A stretch of 64,000 nucleotides of DNA from Chaetomium olivaceum (taxonomy: Eukaryota; Ascomycota; Sordariomycetes; Sordariales; Chaetomiaceae): contig JAYWVB010000002.1 in assembly GCA_039881045.1 (NCBI GenBank), forward strand, positions 620,001 to 684,000. The letters run 5' to 3'. Below, piece after piece: positions 47,310 through 58,695 of this stretch. The notes beneath the pieces are model-generated. The model made no database searches. It worked only from the letters and a program-made list of their open reading frames with translations, and was not told where the DNA came from. Position 1 is the stretch's first letter; each line of letters starts with the position of its first letter. The translations under genes were made by a program, and so were the position numbers.

Positions 47310-49311
47310 GGTGCGGGTGGTTGGTGGTGATCTGCTTGATGGTTGTCTGCGTGGATGGCGTGTGGATACTGGGCGATGGTTCAGGTGGGAACAGTTGTTG
47401 AGAACTCAGACTTTGAGGGTTCCACGGTTCGAGGATTCGAGGGTTCGAGGGTGCGGGGTTTTAACGCCTGTCAAATTCGGTTCGTCTCGAGGCTGGTTGC
47501 TTCTGCCGGCTGCCCGTCCTTTCTCGGAGTCTTGGACAAGTGGGGAAGTGCGGTTGGTGATGTTACAGTGCCGGTCCGATCGCTACCTCTTACGACCACG
47601 AGGGGCTCAAGGGGCTATTTATCTTGATGCCGCGTCTATCGCCGGGCCGTTCCGCCAACGAGACGCAAAGCAGACCCTTACGCCGAGCCTTGCCTGGCTG
47701 TCACACCCGACCCGGTCTCGCCTGACTTTCCCGGCCGCGGAGGACAGTGGGACCACGCGGTGCCCGTACGATCAGCGCAGAAACAGACATCTCCGAGGAG
47801 GAACCACCAGGTCTTTGCTGTGTGATGCCAAATGCCATGTCTACAATTGGCCCAAATATCACTGCTCTATCCAGTTTCTTCTGTGGGGGTTATCCGATAC
47901 CAGGGAATCTGGTCTGCTGCGTGATGGGAAGGAGGGATCAGCTCACAATTGATAACAAAAATCTTACTGAATCAGCTATTCCGACTGCTCTTTGAGGGGA
48001 TCAAACATCTCCGCGGCGGGAACACCCGCAGCTCGGGAAATCATGGGCATCTGGGGGCCATTTTGTCAGGTTCCAATGGAAACTGTTACGAAACCCGGGA
48101 GCTGGCGGTTTGAGAACGATCCACAAAATCATCCGATGTCAAACTTTTTAGCGATCAGGTGTTTCCAGATCTTTTTTTTCCCTAGCGCCTGTGGTGCGCC
48201 TTCCCGCGCAGGGTCTTCCATCCGTTCGTCATCAGCCCAGGACTGGAACGCCAGGGGGCAATCGCCAAGTGCCCAGGGCCAGGGCGGGCGGCCCCGCTCT
48301 TCAGTGGAGGGTCCAGTCCTGCACGGCAAAAAGTCATCAACCTCGCTACCAGGTACATGTACCTATCAAAACACCAGACTGTGTCACTGTGCCTTATCTT
48401 ATTTTCAGAGATAGCCCTATTTCCAGAGATAGCGGATCTGCGTCGTGCTCCCAGCTTTCTGGATCTGGGGTAGCACCATGATAATGCACCCCAGCCTTAT
48501 CCTGCTGCTTGATAGCAACATGAACGGGAGATCGGAGCTCGGGTTTGCGGATTTGCGGAGGGTACCCTGGTCGAGGTTGGTGGGGCCGCCTAAAATGGGA
48601 AAACGACGACGGGATGTTTGGCTTTTGCAACAACTTCACTTGCTTCCTGATCACAGAAAAAAAAAGGAACTGTGATTGCCCTCGGGAATGATGTGTTTCC
48701 GGTGCCGAAACTTGTCACTTTAAGCGCTCAAGCCGCCGTGTAGGTCCTGTAGGTCCGGTAGATCTTGCCGAGAAGCGATCGAGTGCGGAAACTACGAGGG
48801 TACTCGTTGTCCAACTTCTCAAAGACGTGTCTACGTCTGCTGAAACCACCAGTTAGGCCATTGTCTTTCTTTATTCCAAGCCACTCAGAAGGCCAACAGG
48901 CGTAATCACCAGACTGGAAACGCTTTGAAACCTCGATTTGAACTGATGTGTATTAGGGCGGTGAGGCACCACGAGATCAAGGTGCATTGTTCACTCAAAT
49001 CAGGCGTGAACAAGATATAGACACAATCAAGGAGCGCTTTCTCACAAAGCTCTACTTTGATATGCTACCAGGGACCAAATTAATGTTTCGCGAGACCTCA
49101 ACACAAAGTCTACTTAAAATAGCCCATCAATCCTGCCGTATATAATCTATGTCTCCAGTCAAAAAGCTCGCGGAGGCAAACGGGCTTAGATCCTGCACAA
49201 CTATCTTATTATAAAAACATCATTTCAACGGCCCTTACGTTAACTTTGGATTGGTAGCTATTACGTGGCCCTAGCACGACTACCGCTTTGTCAGAGCATT
49301 TTCGATCAGCA
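47310..49311. other. Intergenic, no gene seen
   Basis: About 2 kb between the flavohaemoglobin start and the orphan gene at 49,312. It holds a perfect 12-bp palindrome GGTACATGTACC near 48,353, an A-run near 48,657 and no coding signal. Confidence 0.5.
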
Positions 49312-50346
49312 ATGGCGGCAGAGGACATGGGGGCGACACCAGGCGCACGGCGGCTCGGGCCTGGCCATTTTGAGACTGCTTGGCCAAGTGAGAAACGCAT
49401 GGATATTGTCAACCGAGTCACGTATTTGGTGCGTGGTGACAAGCTTGAAGAGCCTCCGCATATTCTAAAAGCGCGACTCACGTTGGAGGCAGCTGGCCAG
49501 GAGTGGGAGCATGCTAGCAATAAATGGTAAGTGCCTCCCCGCGAGAGACAGCAGTACCCCAACTAACGGACTTAGTATATGCGATATGTTAGCCATGCAG
49601 CGAAGGCCTCTCTTTCAAGGCCGCTCCTGGGAAATGGGAACCCCCGAGTACAATACGTTAACGGGTAGGATTTACCGAAACCAAATCGATTACTACGGCC
49701 CACACGAGGGATCGGGCAGCGGTAAATTCCTCGACATGCTGCGCGACGACCCGGGTTCCGCATTCTTCTTCCAACGACTAATCAAAACCGGCATTACGAT
49801 CAATAAGGTCCTCCATTTTACGCGGGAGCCCGTCAACGACAAACATTGTAGGCTTGCCTCGAAAGTCAAAGAGAAGAGGGGCTACTTCCTCGGAGACGCG
49901 GCGTGGTTTCTTGGAAAAGCGCAACGAAAGGGGAAGATCGAGTACACGACATATGAGTTACCGCAGAAAATATCTAGGAATGATCAGTGCCTTTCGGCCA
50001 TCTTAGGGATTGACGAACATACATTCTTGGTCGACACGACGCTCAATAGCAGCTTTCTCCAGGCCATCCAAGAGGCAGATCTTAAACCTGCTGTTATCAT
50101 GAAGGAGTTCATGTTTTGGAAAGATGGGGCTGATCAGGACGTTGAGGCGTTAGAGAAGGCGGACTGGCTGTAAGTTACCCCGTTGCCCCCTGTTAAGATT
50201 ATTTGCTAACTGTTGTTCTTGGTAATAGGGACTTTAGCACCACGCACTGGTTAACCAAACACTATGATGTTGACGTTGACTCGGTCCGGGTAGCGGCTTT
50301 GTCACTTGCAACCCGACAATTTACGTCAGAAAAGGCACATCTCTAG
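49312..50346 (+). CDS. Orphan intracellular protein, three exons
   Basis: 308 aa from exons 49312-49526, 49576-50169 and 50229-50346; the introns of 49 and 59 nt have GT..AG ends and the frame is intact. There is no signal peptide or membrane segment. Segments include MDIVNRVTYLVRGDKLEEPP, GRSWEMGTPEYNTLTGRIYR, NQIDYYGPHEGSGSGKF, GYFLGDAAWFLGKAQRKG and FMFWKDGADQDVEALEKADWLD. I recognise no family. The spliced structure without stops argues for a real gene rather than a random frame. Neighbours (flavohaemoglobin, zinc-finger genes) do not suggest a function. Confidence 0.65.
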
Positions 50347-51537
50347 CGCATGTATTAAAGACTAGGTTGGCAAGGGCTTCGACGTTGTTGTCACGGCGCG
50401 GCACTGATTCGGGGTGACTTCGACTGCTTCCTCCTGATCTCTTTTTCATCAACCTTTGAAAGGGCTATACTGACTAGGTATCCTACACAAGAGGCCGTTG
50501 GAACAGAGCACCCTGAGGCTCGACAATACGTAGAAAAGATCAAGTAACTGCCGGGTAGTTAATTGATGCCTCAGGTATGACGCCGGAATAACCACAATGA
50601 GGTTGAAAGCATCTGTCTCTATGTGCCCTAAGCCTAAGAATCAGGACATATATTTCACAGATTCTCTATGCTACTATTCATCCATTCATATACGGCCGAC
50701 CCTTTGTATGATGTGATTTTTAATCCATGCCACTGACTCGTGCCGCCTCAACCATCCCTCAGTCGGACCCTTCTCCTCTCCCACACATCGGCACAAGATG
50801 ATCACCTCAAGAATCTAACATCTTCCGGCTGCCAGCCTTGCGTCCAATCACCGTGATCCCCTCTTCTCCATCCGTAATTCCATTAAGCCCAAGCCCACCC
50901 CACCGCTGTGCAGAATACCGAATATGACTTGTCACCCACCCCTCCCCCCCACCCATCGTAATGCCTGTCACAGACTCCAAAAACAGCATGCACTTGCAGC
51001 CGTGTACATGGCAAGATTCTGTCCATAAAAGTCCCCTGTCTGCTCTGAAGTGGCCGGAACAAGTAGCCATGAGGATAAGAAACGCACCCTTTGAGCAAGA
51101 ACGAAGACCAGAAGCCGTCGATGTGCTGAAAAGGGCGAAAACGTGAATCCAAACCGAGTAAGTTGTTTTGGGGTCCAAAGTGCTGACCAGCAGATCCTCG
51201 GTCAGAGAATGAAACATGGTTTGCAATGTTGTACAGCTGCTGCGCCTTGCGATACGCTAAGACCGAATAGGGCCGCAGACGCGCTTGGGTGACTCAAATA
51301 GGAATAAGATTCGCACACATTGGTGGATTGTGGATCACACCGCGGTATGAATGTGAGACAAAGCTGTGGAAGAGTAGATTTTGAGTGGTTGCGAAGCCAT
51401 CGCATGGCGACGGGAGACTCAGCTGCAGAAGCTAATACCATTTCTGGTTAGCTATTTTCACCGGAATTGAAAACGCTGGACCGGCCCTTCTCTTCATTGG
51501 TCCAAGTATCAAGCGCTTGAACCTGCAAAGTGGTTAC

Positions 51538-51551
51538 TTCAAAACTTTGAA
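51538..51551. promoter_or_regulatory. Palindromic element TTCAAA-AC-TTTGAA, copy 1
   Basis: Inverted repeat with a 2-nt spacer inside a duplicated block (CAAAGTGGT...TTCAAAACTTTGAAAACA). The same 18-bp core recurs 61 bp downstream. It may be a dimeric transcription-factor site. Confidence 0.45.
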
Positions 51552-51598
51552 AACAGGCAAACCAATGGCGCACCCAGCATCACTCCCTGCAAGTGGTA

Positions 51599-51612
51599 TT
51601 CAAAACTTTGAA
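51599..51612. promoter_or_regulatory. Palindromic element TTCAAA-AC-TTTGAA, copy 2
   Basis: Second exact copy, also preceded by CAAGTGGT. It lies 213 bp upstream of the zinc-finger gene start at 51,825. Confidence 0.45.
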
Positions 51613-51824
51613 AACATGAAATTACCGTACCTTTTCATCAAAATTACTTACAGGCAGACAGGCCGATAGTTTATGTACCAGTTTCATTTTGGAGATAAAA
51701 GGCCTATAAGCTCCATGTTCTTCGATTCAAACACAAACCCAAGGCGTCACTGACTGCTGGTAACACTCACAAAACTGAACTTCCTTCTCAACATCGCAGC
51801 CGACGCTCTTGACAACACTCAACC

Positions 51825-53914
51825 ATGTTACCGTTTCGCCCCAAGCCTTTAGCGGCGGAGCCGGACCCCTCCAATGACACGGCTCACACATCTCGCAAGC
51901 AGACTACCACTGTAAGTTACTCGGGACATTGACATCGATTGTGCTGACCTGGCCTCAGGTTCCACCAATCATCGGAAATGATGACCCGGTTCGTGTGGAC
52001 GACGAGGCATCGTCTCAGCCTGTTGTCGTCGCGACTGAGATCGTACCGATTGCCGACTATCAGACACCCTCGAAGCCCCCTTCGGAAGCAGCTCCATCGT
52101 CCTGCGGTGAAACATTTTCCAGTTTCACAGCAAGCACCTTGCGATCTCGTTGGACTGCCCCACCGCCGCCACCGCCGCGACCCCTTCTCCCGTTCAAGAA
52201 TTTTGTGGTTTACGATGATTCCGTTCGCACCTTGCCGTTCGAGGTTGATGGATATCCAGAAGTGTCGGGTTCTCGTGCACCAACACCATGTCCTCTCCCA
52301 TGGAAGTACGAGTTTTCGTGGGCGGACGGAGCCATCCTCTTCGCTGGCGATCTCTTGAACACTGCCCAGACACGCAGCCGACCTACTGAGCTCGCTGATG
52401 CCACTTTGGGGGACAGCATGGAGCGGTCTGCCACTCTCACAACGCGCGTCATGACACGCAAGTCAGCAGACGAAGTAACATGCAAGTCATTGGGGTCCGC
52501 AGACCTCAGGAGAGCCGTATTTGAGCGAGGGCAAATTGAGAAGGAACATGAGGAGGCACGCGCCTACCTTCTGGAAAAACTTGAAGCGTACTGGAGGTCG
52601 CATCCCCCGCAAAGAACAGCCAGCCGACAAAAAGGCAAGGGCCCCGCCCACCAAGCAGAGCAGCGCCCTTCCACTCGAGCCGCCGGTCACCCCTACAGCA
52701 AGAGTCGGGTTGCAGGCGGTCGGCGCACGATTGGCCAAGGATCCGGAGATGGGGATGAGGACGACGACGGCGAAGGCGATCCGGCCCCGGCACCAGCTTC
52801 ATCAACGCCAAATGAACAAAAACGTTGGGCCTGTCCATATCAAAAGTGGAGGCCACAGCACTACCTCTCCGAGTGCGGGGCTGGCTTTCGGCGCATAATT
52901 GATGCGAAGAACCATTTACTCAAGAAACACTTCATGATCACCTGCCCTCTATGTCGCGGTGTGTATAATGATGAGGATTTGCTGCGTCTTCACCTTCTCC
53001 ATTGCTGTGGAAACCCCGCAAGGAGCCACCCCAACGACTGCATGATGAGCGAGCGACAAAGGGACACTATCAAGGCCCATTTCGCCAGGAAAAACATGAG
53101 TCACCCCGAACAGTGGCAGTTTCTGTTTCGGACCGTTTTTCCGAATGAACCATTCCCTGATAGCCCATACTTGCTTCCCCAGCAAGAGGAATATCGGCGC
53201 TTTTTGAAAAGCTGGGTCGAGGCGGCGGGAAAGAAAGTTCTCGACGATTCCCGCCGCGAGGCTCTTCTTAGCTCCTCGCATATCAACTGGAACGAGCCGA
53301 AAGAGAGCCAGGAGGTGGCAGTGATAGCGCAGTTTACAGTGCGGCTCCTAGAGGATGTGTCCAAGGAGCGCCTTCACGCCGACTTTGCAATGGTTCAACA
53401 AGACTTTGAAAGATCGTTGTCTTCTGCTGCTTGTGTCCCAGCGGTAGTCAACTATCAAGCATTGACTGCTCCTGGCTTGACTTTGGCTCCCAATGCCGCG
53501 GCGCAGTTACCCGCCAGCGAGTGGAACTCCCAACGCGAGCCAAATCTTCTGTGGCCCATGCCGACCGTGGAAGAGTACGCTGGTATTCCAGAGTGTCTAA
53601 ACACCGATATTGACGTCTTGGGTTCGGCCTCTGCCAGTTCCAACAGTTCAAACCTCTCGACAGTGTCATCGGGCTTCGGCGAATATGCAAAAGTCTCGCT
53701 CGGCGATTGCTATGCGCTACCTTCAGGGAACGGCCCGGGTTGTACTTCCAACATTGACGGCTGTGGTATCCCTGGCATCGACCTCCTAGGGCCGTCTTCA
53801 GTTACGCAGTGGGTGGGAGGTTACCAACAGGACGAGTGTAATTACCTCGAGTCTTTCCATCTCACCAATGGAGCAGCACACCGAGCCAAGCGCGAGTGCC
53901 ATTGTCGGTGTTGA
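51825..53914 (+). CDS. Fungal C2H2-type zinc-finger-like nuclear protein
   Basis: 680 aa from exons 51825-51911 and 51959-53914 (47-nt intron). The N-terminal half is Pro/Ser-rich with a PPPPPPRP tract and a coiled, charged stretch (IEKEHEEARAYLLEKLEAYW). An acidic block (DGDEDDDGEGD) precedes the Cys/His region: WACPYQKWRPQHYLSECG, RIIDAKNHLLKKHF, CPLCRGVYNDEDLLRLHLLHCCG. This arrangement recurs in filamentous-fungal proteins annotated as C2H2 domain-containing. A nuclear, DNA-binding or scaffold role is inferred. The call ends with a Cys-rich CHCRC. A second frame (53868-54092, ending GLQPISEISE) has the same Ser/Asn/Pro style, so a frame break near 53,860 may cut off a longer tail. Confidence 0.75.
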
Positions 53915-55332
53915 TTACTACGCAAGGCCTTTGACAGCATGGAATCCCCTTGTGCAGAGCGAAAACTGGTACTCTTCTGATAATCCACTCAATCAAGGCT
54001 TTGCTCCGTTCCACATCTCGAATGAGAACATGATTAGTGGTTCAAGGCCAAGAGCAGGAGGGCTGCAGCCCATTTCAGAGATTTCTGAGTAATAGACACT
54101 GGAGGTCGAATATTGGGCATTCAGGACACTTCTAGTTCAATGGAATTCATATTTTCTTCACAGCTTTTATTCCTCTAGATATAGCTTGGGCCTGATGCAA
54201 ACAAAATCCTCAGCTATACCGAGTGCCCTGCCTCTCCCCGTGCTCTTTGCCCCTTCCCCGGGTGTGCTTTAGTCCAATATCCTCAGGCAGCCGACCGCCT
54301 GATGCACTGACGGCCTCGGCAACCTTCGGTAACCCCATCATCGCCACCACGATGACAACAACGTGGAGCTCTCGCAAGCTTCGGTATAAGGAATCACCCT
54401 AGACACTTCAAAGTCTGCCCCGGCGAGGGGAACTTGCACCTTTCCTTTCTCCCTTCCTTAAGTCGAGTATACCCGCAGCGCCATCCATACCTAGTTTGTC
54501 AATATACATTCTTGGACTGTTACAATGGTGAGCTGGGAGCCAAAGAGTACGCTAGGAGCAGGAAGAATGACGAGAAGAGAAGAGGGGGAATTCTGGGTTC
54601 AGAAGAAGTGAGAAGGGAGGAGACTCCGACGGTACGACCAAGGCAAACCGAGCCTTGAGGGTAGGACACGGTTGGTTCGCATCCTCGACGGCAGCCCTGA
54701 ACGACCGCGCCAGCATCTCACCTTGTCTAATTTGTACACCGAGTGGAGACAGGGGACAGGATTTTGACGCAGGAGATGCACCTCTATCGCAAACGCGCGG
54801 GGGGCGTCCTAGAGCACAGCACTCGGTGGGCGTAAACAAAACAGGATGTGTGACGTCTGCCGGTCCCCGTTGCCGCCGTCGTTTGTAGTCGTTACCGAGG
54901 CGGCGACAGCCCGGGAACTCGAACGCTATCTCGTCCGGCAAAACATGGGACAATCGAGGAAGTCGGGTATGCTGGGTCATCATTTGCGCCGTTGCGGTGA
55001 ACACTATGCTTATTGCTGCTGCTGTGCCATGCGAGAATCCCCCTTCCCACCCTTCCACCCTACAGAAATCAGCCTGACCGACATACTGTGGCCAAAACAA
55101 TTGGCCAGAAAGGAAGTGATTTGGCGAGCGGCCCACTCACTAGACAGAAGTACTTCAATGTACCTAGAGACTTGTGAGAAAGAGACACTTGAGGCATCTT
55201 CCCGGTGCGGATGACAAATAGTTAGCCTACCCTCCCGAGGTATTCGACTGCAATCACGTCGGCTCTTATACTTCGTCGCTTGTCTATATCCAATCCCCTT
55301 GCTCCCTCTACCCCACCGAAGGTACTGACCAA
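53915..55332. other. Intergenic, possible extra C-terminal coding at left end
   Basis: Up to 54,092 the stretch may be the true tail of the preceding gene in a shifted frame. The rest shows no gene. Confidence 0.45.
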
Positions 55333-56291
55333 ATGGCCGACGCTACACCATACGACTTCGCTTTGCCTCATGTCCCAGCCTCTGCTGGGCTGGCTGATGA
55401 CAACATGCAGCCCGCTCGCAGCGATGACCCTAGAACACACCGCTCCCAATTGGCCCTCAGCCAATCGCGGTAAGTTTTTTTTTTTCTTTTTCTTTGCTGA
55501 CCGGTCATGCACGTGTAAGCTGCAACGCATGTGGGTCGCTCTTCAACAACAACGCGGAGCTCATGCAGCACGCCCGCGCAGCCGGCCATCTCCCATTCGC
55601 GTGCAAATGCGGGGAGTTCTTCAGTCGCAAGGATTCGCTCCAAAGACATGTCAAGAGCAAGGCGCCCGGCGAGGGCCGTGAGCGCTGCCCTCTCTGTCCC
55701 TTGTCCTTCAAGAGACCGGATCACGTCTCACAGCACCTGAGGACCTACCACCGAGTCCCCACTCAGTCTCTCAGGCGGTTCGAGAAGCCCCGGGCCCGCA
55801 ATGCCCGCAACGTCCGCCCTGCTCCCTTCGCCACCCAAGGTCATATAGGTGCTGTCCATACCGCCTACCCCTACGGGATGCCGGTTGTTGAAGGAGGACC
55901 TCTCGATTTACTTTCGGGAAATTTTGAGGGACCTTTCGAAATGCCAACTTTCCCTGGAGACTTCGACTTTGCGGCACCGCTCGTTCAGGACACCGTCGGC
56001 GATGCTCATAGCGGCCTCGACTACGGAATTCCCGTCGTTGGAGAAAGACCTCTGAACCGGCTGCCGGGAGGTCTGGAGGGAACTTTTAGTATGCCACTTC
56101 CTGGAATCTTCAACATCGCGGCACCGCTGGTTCAAGCTCCTGTGGGCACTATTTATACCGGCCCCAGCTACGAGATACCGTTTGTTGACGGGTCGTTCAA
56201 CGGGCGGTCCGCGCCTGTGGAAGTAGACGACGACGGGTTCGTCGCCGGAGGCACTCTGGATTTCGACATGCCTCCTTCTGAAAACTTTTGA
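55333..56291 (+). CDS. C2H2 zinc-finger protein with tandem C-terminal repeats
   Basis: 302 aa from exons 55333-55469 and 55520-56291; the 50-nt intron begins GTAAGT followed by a long T-run. Zinc fingers at about residues 46-130: CNACGSLFNNNAELMQHARAAGH, then FACKCGEFFSRKDSLQRHVKSK, then CPLCPLSFKRPDHVSQHLRTYH. A basic segment follows (RRFEKPRARNARNVR). From about residue 175 there are imperfect 43-45-residue repeats, each with Y.IPVV....PL.....G..EG.F.MP..PG.F...APLVQ..VG. They are acidic and hydrophobic and might serve as an activation domain. A sequence-specific transcription regulator is likely; targets unknown. The frame is intact. Confidence 0.85.
55860..56215 (+). repeat. Tandem protein repeats, about 2.5 units
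   Basis: Repeats of about 130 nt within the zinc-finger gene, visible at the protein level and partly in DNA. The unit contains GxPVV, the EGxFxMP block and the APLVQxxVG block. Confidence 0.7.
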
Positions 56292-56983
56292 CGCTCTCCA
56301 TGTTGTCGGCCCCTTCCAATAAGTCTCATGGCCTTGGTGATTATCGAATGCTAGGGCAGGTGGGGGGGGGATGTTAGCTGGGGTGGTGACCTTTCTACTT
56401 TCTGGTCTGGGAAGGGGTCTGATTCAGTCCAAGTAGAGTGTTGTGCTTTTGTTATTTCATGAGGATCATTTAGGAAGTCGAGAGAATGCCAAGGAACTGT
56501 TTGCGTCTATCCCTTCTGCGTTATGTCGAGAACCGCAAAATACTTCCAAGGTCGTGTCCTGAAACCGAGCACAAGACAAACCATCTTGCTAGGGAGTCAT
56601 GCACGCATTGGGCAAGCTACTTAGTTGGGAATAGTATCGTTCAAACCGGTGAAATGTTCGATCGTGGCTCTTATAAAGAATAGGCTAAGCGCACTTTACA
56701 GTCCGTCTGATGACTTTACTGACCAGGCCGCGCTTGCTGCGGTTGAGGAAAAGAGGGCGGGTGACAGGGGAAATGCCCCGCCATAGTGGGGGCGGGGTCC
56801 GGGGCTCGGACGCGTCGACGCCTGAGACGCGTAAAGGGCTTTGGATCGCGTTTCCCTGTCAACCGTTAATCCATCATCGCCTCGACAACCTCCCTCACCT
56901 CGAAAATCGCCGACACGGAACAGACGATTCTCAGAACACTTGGACGGCCACTGTCAAAGCGAAGAAAAAAAAAACCGTTTAAT
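56292..56983. other. Intergenic, thymidylate synthase promoter
   Basis: About 690 bp between the zinc-finger gene and thymidylate synthase. An A-run lies just before the TS start codon. No gene seen. Confidence 0.5.
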
Positions 56984-58114
56984 ATGACCGTCACACAGAA
57001 CGACCCCGCCCCTGCGGCTCCCGCGCCCGCCGCCGAGCCCCGACACGAAGAATACCAATACCTCGACTTGGTCCGCGAGATCCTCGACGAGGGTGAGCTC
57101 CGCAGCGACAGGTAATTCTCTTTACTCATAACTCTCCCAAACTAACCCGCTAACATCATTTTTCCGTCCAGAACCGGCACAGGCACGTACTCGATCTTTG
57201 CCCCGCGCCCCCTCAAATTCTCCCTCAACCGCGACGGCGTGCCCATCCTCCCCCTCCTCACCACCAAGCGCGTCTTCACCAAAGCCGTCATCGCCGAACT
57301 TCTCTGGTTTATCTCCGGCGACACCTCGTCCCACACCCTCTCCTCACAAGGCGTCAAGATCTGGGACGGCAACGGGTCGCGCGAGTTCCTAGACAAGCTG
57401 GGGCTCAGCTCGCGGGCGGAGGGGGACCTGGGCCCCGTGTACGGGTTCCAGTGGCGGCACTTTGGGGCGCGGTACGTGGACAGCGCGGCCGACTACAGCG
57501 GGCAGGGGGTCGACCAGCTGGCGCGCATCGTGCACACGCTGCGCACCAACCCCTTCGATCGCCGCCTCGTGCTCAGCGCCTGGAACCCGGCCGACATGCC
57601 CAGCATGGTCCTCCCGCCCTGCCACATGTTTGCCCAGTTCTACGTCTCGTACCCGGGCGGCGCGCGGCGGTCACGCACCACCACCACAACCACCATCCCA
57701 GAAACAATCCCAGAAACAACCCCAGAAACAACCGCCTCAACCCCCCCCAATCAAGAAAAAGGCCACCTCCACTGCCAACTCTACCAACGCTCCTGCGACA
57801 TGGGTCTGGGCGTGCCCTTCAACATCGCCAGCTACGCCTTGCTCACGCACATGCTGGCACACGTGTGCGACCTGGTGCCCGGATCCCTAACCCACGTCAT
57901 GGGCGACGCACACGTGTACCTGAACCACGTGGACGCGCTCGAGACCCAGCTGGAGCGGGAGCCGCGTCCGTTTCCGGAGCTGGAGATCTCGGCGGAGAGG
58001 CAGGGGGCTCAGGGGGACGTTGGGGAGAGGAGTATTGACGGGTGGCGGGCAGAGGATTTTGTGATTAAGGGGTATAATCCGCATAAGATTATTCCGATGG
58101 AGATGAGTGTGTAG
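56984..58114 (+). CDS. Thymidylate synthase with Thr/Pro-rich insertion
   Basis: Makes dTMP from dUMP and methylene-tetrahydrofolate; essential for DNA synthesis. 356 aa from exons 56984-57111 and 57172-58114 (60-nt intron). Conserved segments: DRTGTGTYSIFAPRPLKFSL, ELLWFISGDTSS, GPVYGFQWRHFGARY, catalytic Cys in MVLPPCHMFAQFYV, CQLYQRSCDMGLGVPFNIASY, and the folate/dUMP region HVMGDAHVYLNHVDAL. Between QFYVSYPGGAR and LHCQLYQRS sits an extra stretch of about 30 residues with TTTTTT and three PET repeats (from 57,668 to about 57,770), absent from the compact enzyme. The frame is intact and the start fits MTVTQNDPAPAAPAP. Confidence 0.97.
57677..57745 (+). repeat. ACC/CCAGAAACAA microsatellite within thymidylate synthase
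   Basis: Short tandem units of CAC/ACC and of CCAGAAACAAC-type repeats encode the Thr-rich and PET-rich insertion. The exact unit count could differ between strains. Confidence 0.7.
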
Positions 58115-58695
58115 GGGATGTGGGGTTGTGTGTGTGCCGGCGGAAAGGGGGAGCGGGTTGTGGGATGTGGATATAAACGCATGTTTCGGGTACCGTACTC
58201 TGCTTGTGCATAACGGACAGGATAGGTAGGATAGAGCTAGAATACAGAGACAATTGGCTGCTTTCTCATGGTCATGGGCAAAACTTCGAACCGTTGCCAA
58301 ACTGCTCTGTTTAGAATAAAGATCACTGGCCCATCAATACTGGACAAGCAAGGCACTCCGTGGAGGGCAGAGTGTAAACCATCGATGCTTGTCAACCCTC
58401 GGTGTATACCTAATCGGCTGTCTAACGCAAGACGATCTCATTCATTGTTCCCCGTATCCGTTTAGAGCCCTCTGTCTCTATTCCAGTGTTGAAGCAAAAC
58501 TCACTACGCTACGTACTCGCTATTCTCCAGCCGTACCTTAGTCAAAACCACTCGAGGTATCAAACGATTTTCTTGGTGTCGCAGAAACATGTTCTGTCGG
58601 AAAATACCCCGTAATATCACCGCAAACCTGCACCATCAGATCATCAGGTCCAAATCCACTCACTCCCCAAACAACATCAAACAGCCAACGTGGCC
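58115..58695. other. Intergenic, no gene seen
   Basis: About 580 bp between convergent thymidylate synthase and CCG-9 genes; serves as the 3' region of both. Confidence 0.5.

Larger units (their letters stand above)
50347..51824. other. Intergenic with paired palindromes near the right end
   Basis: About 1.5 kb without a gene. It contains the two TTCAAAACTTTGAA elements annotated separately, 213-287 bp before the zinc-finger gene. Confidence 0.5.
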
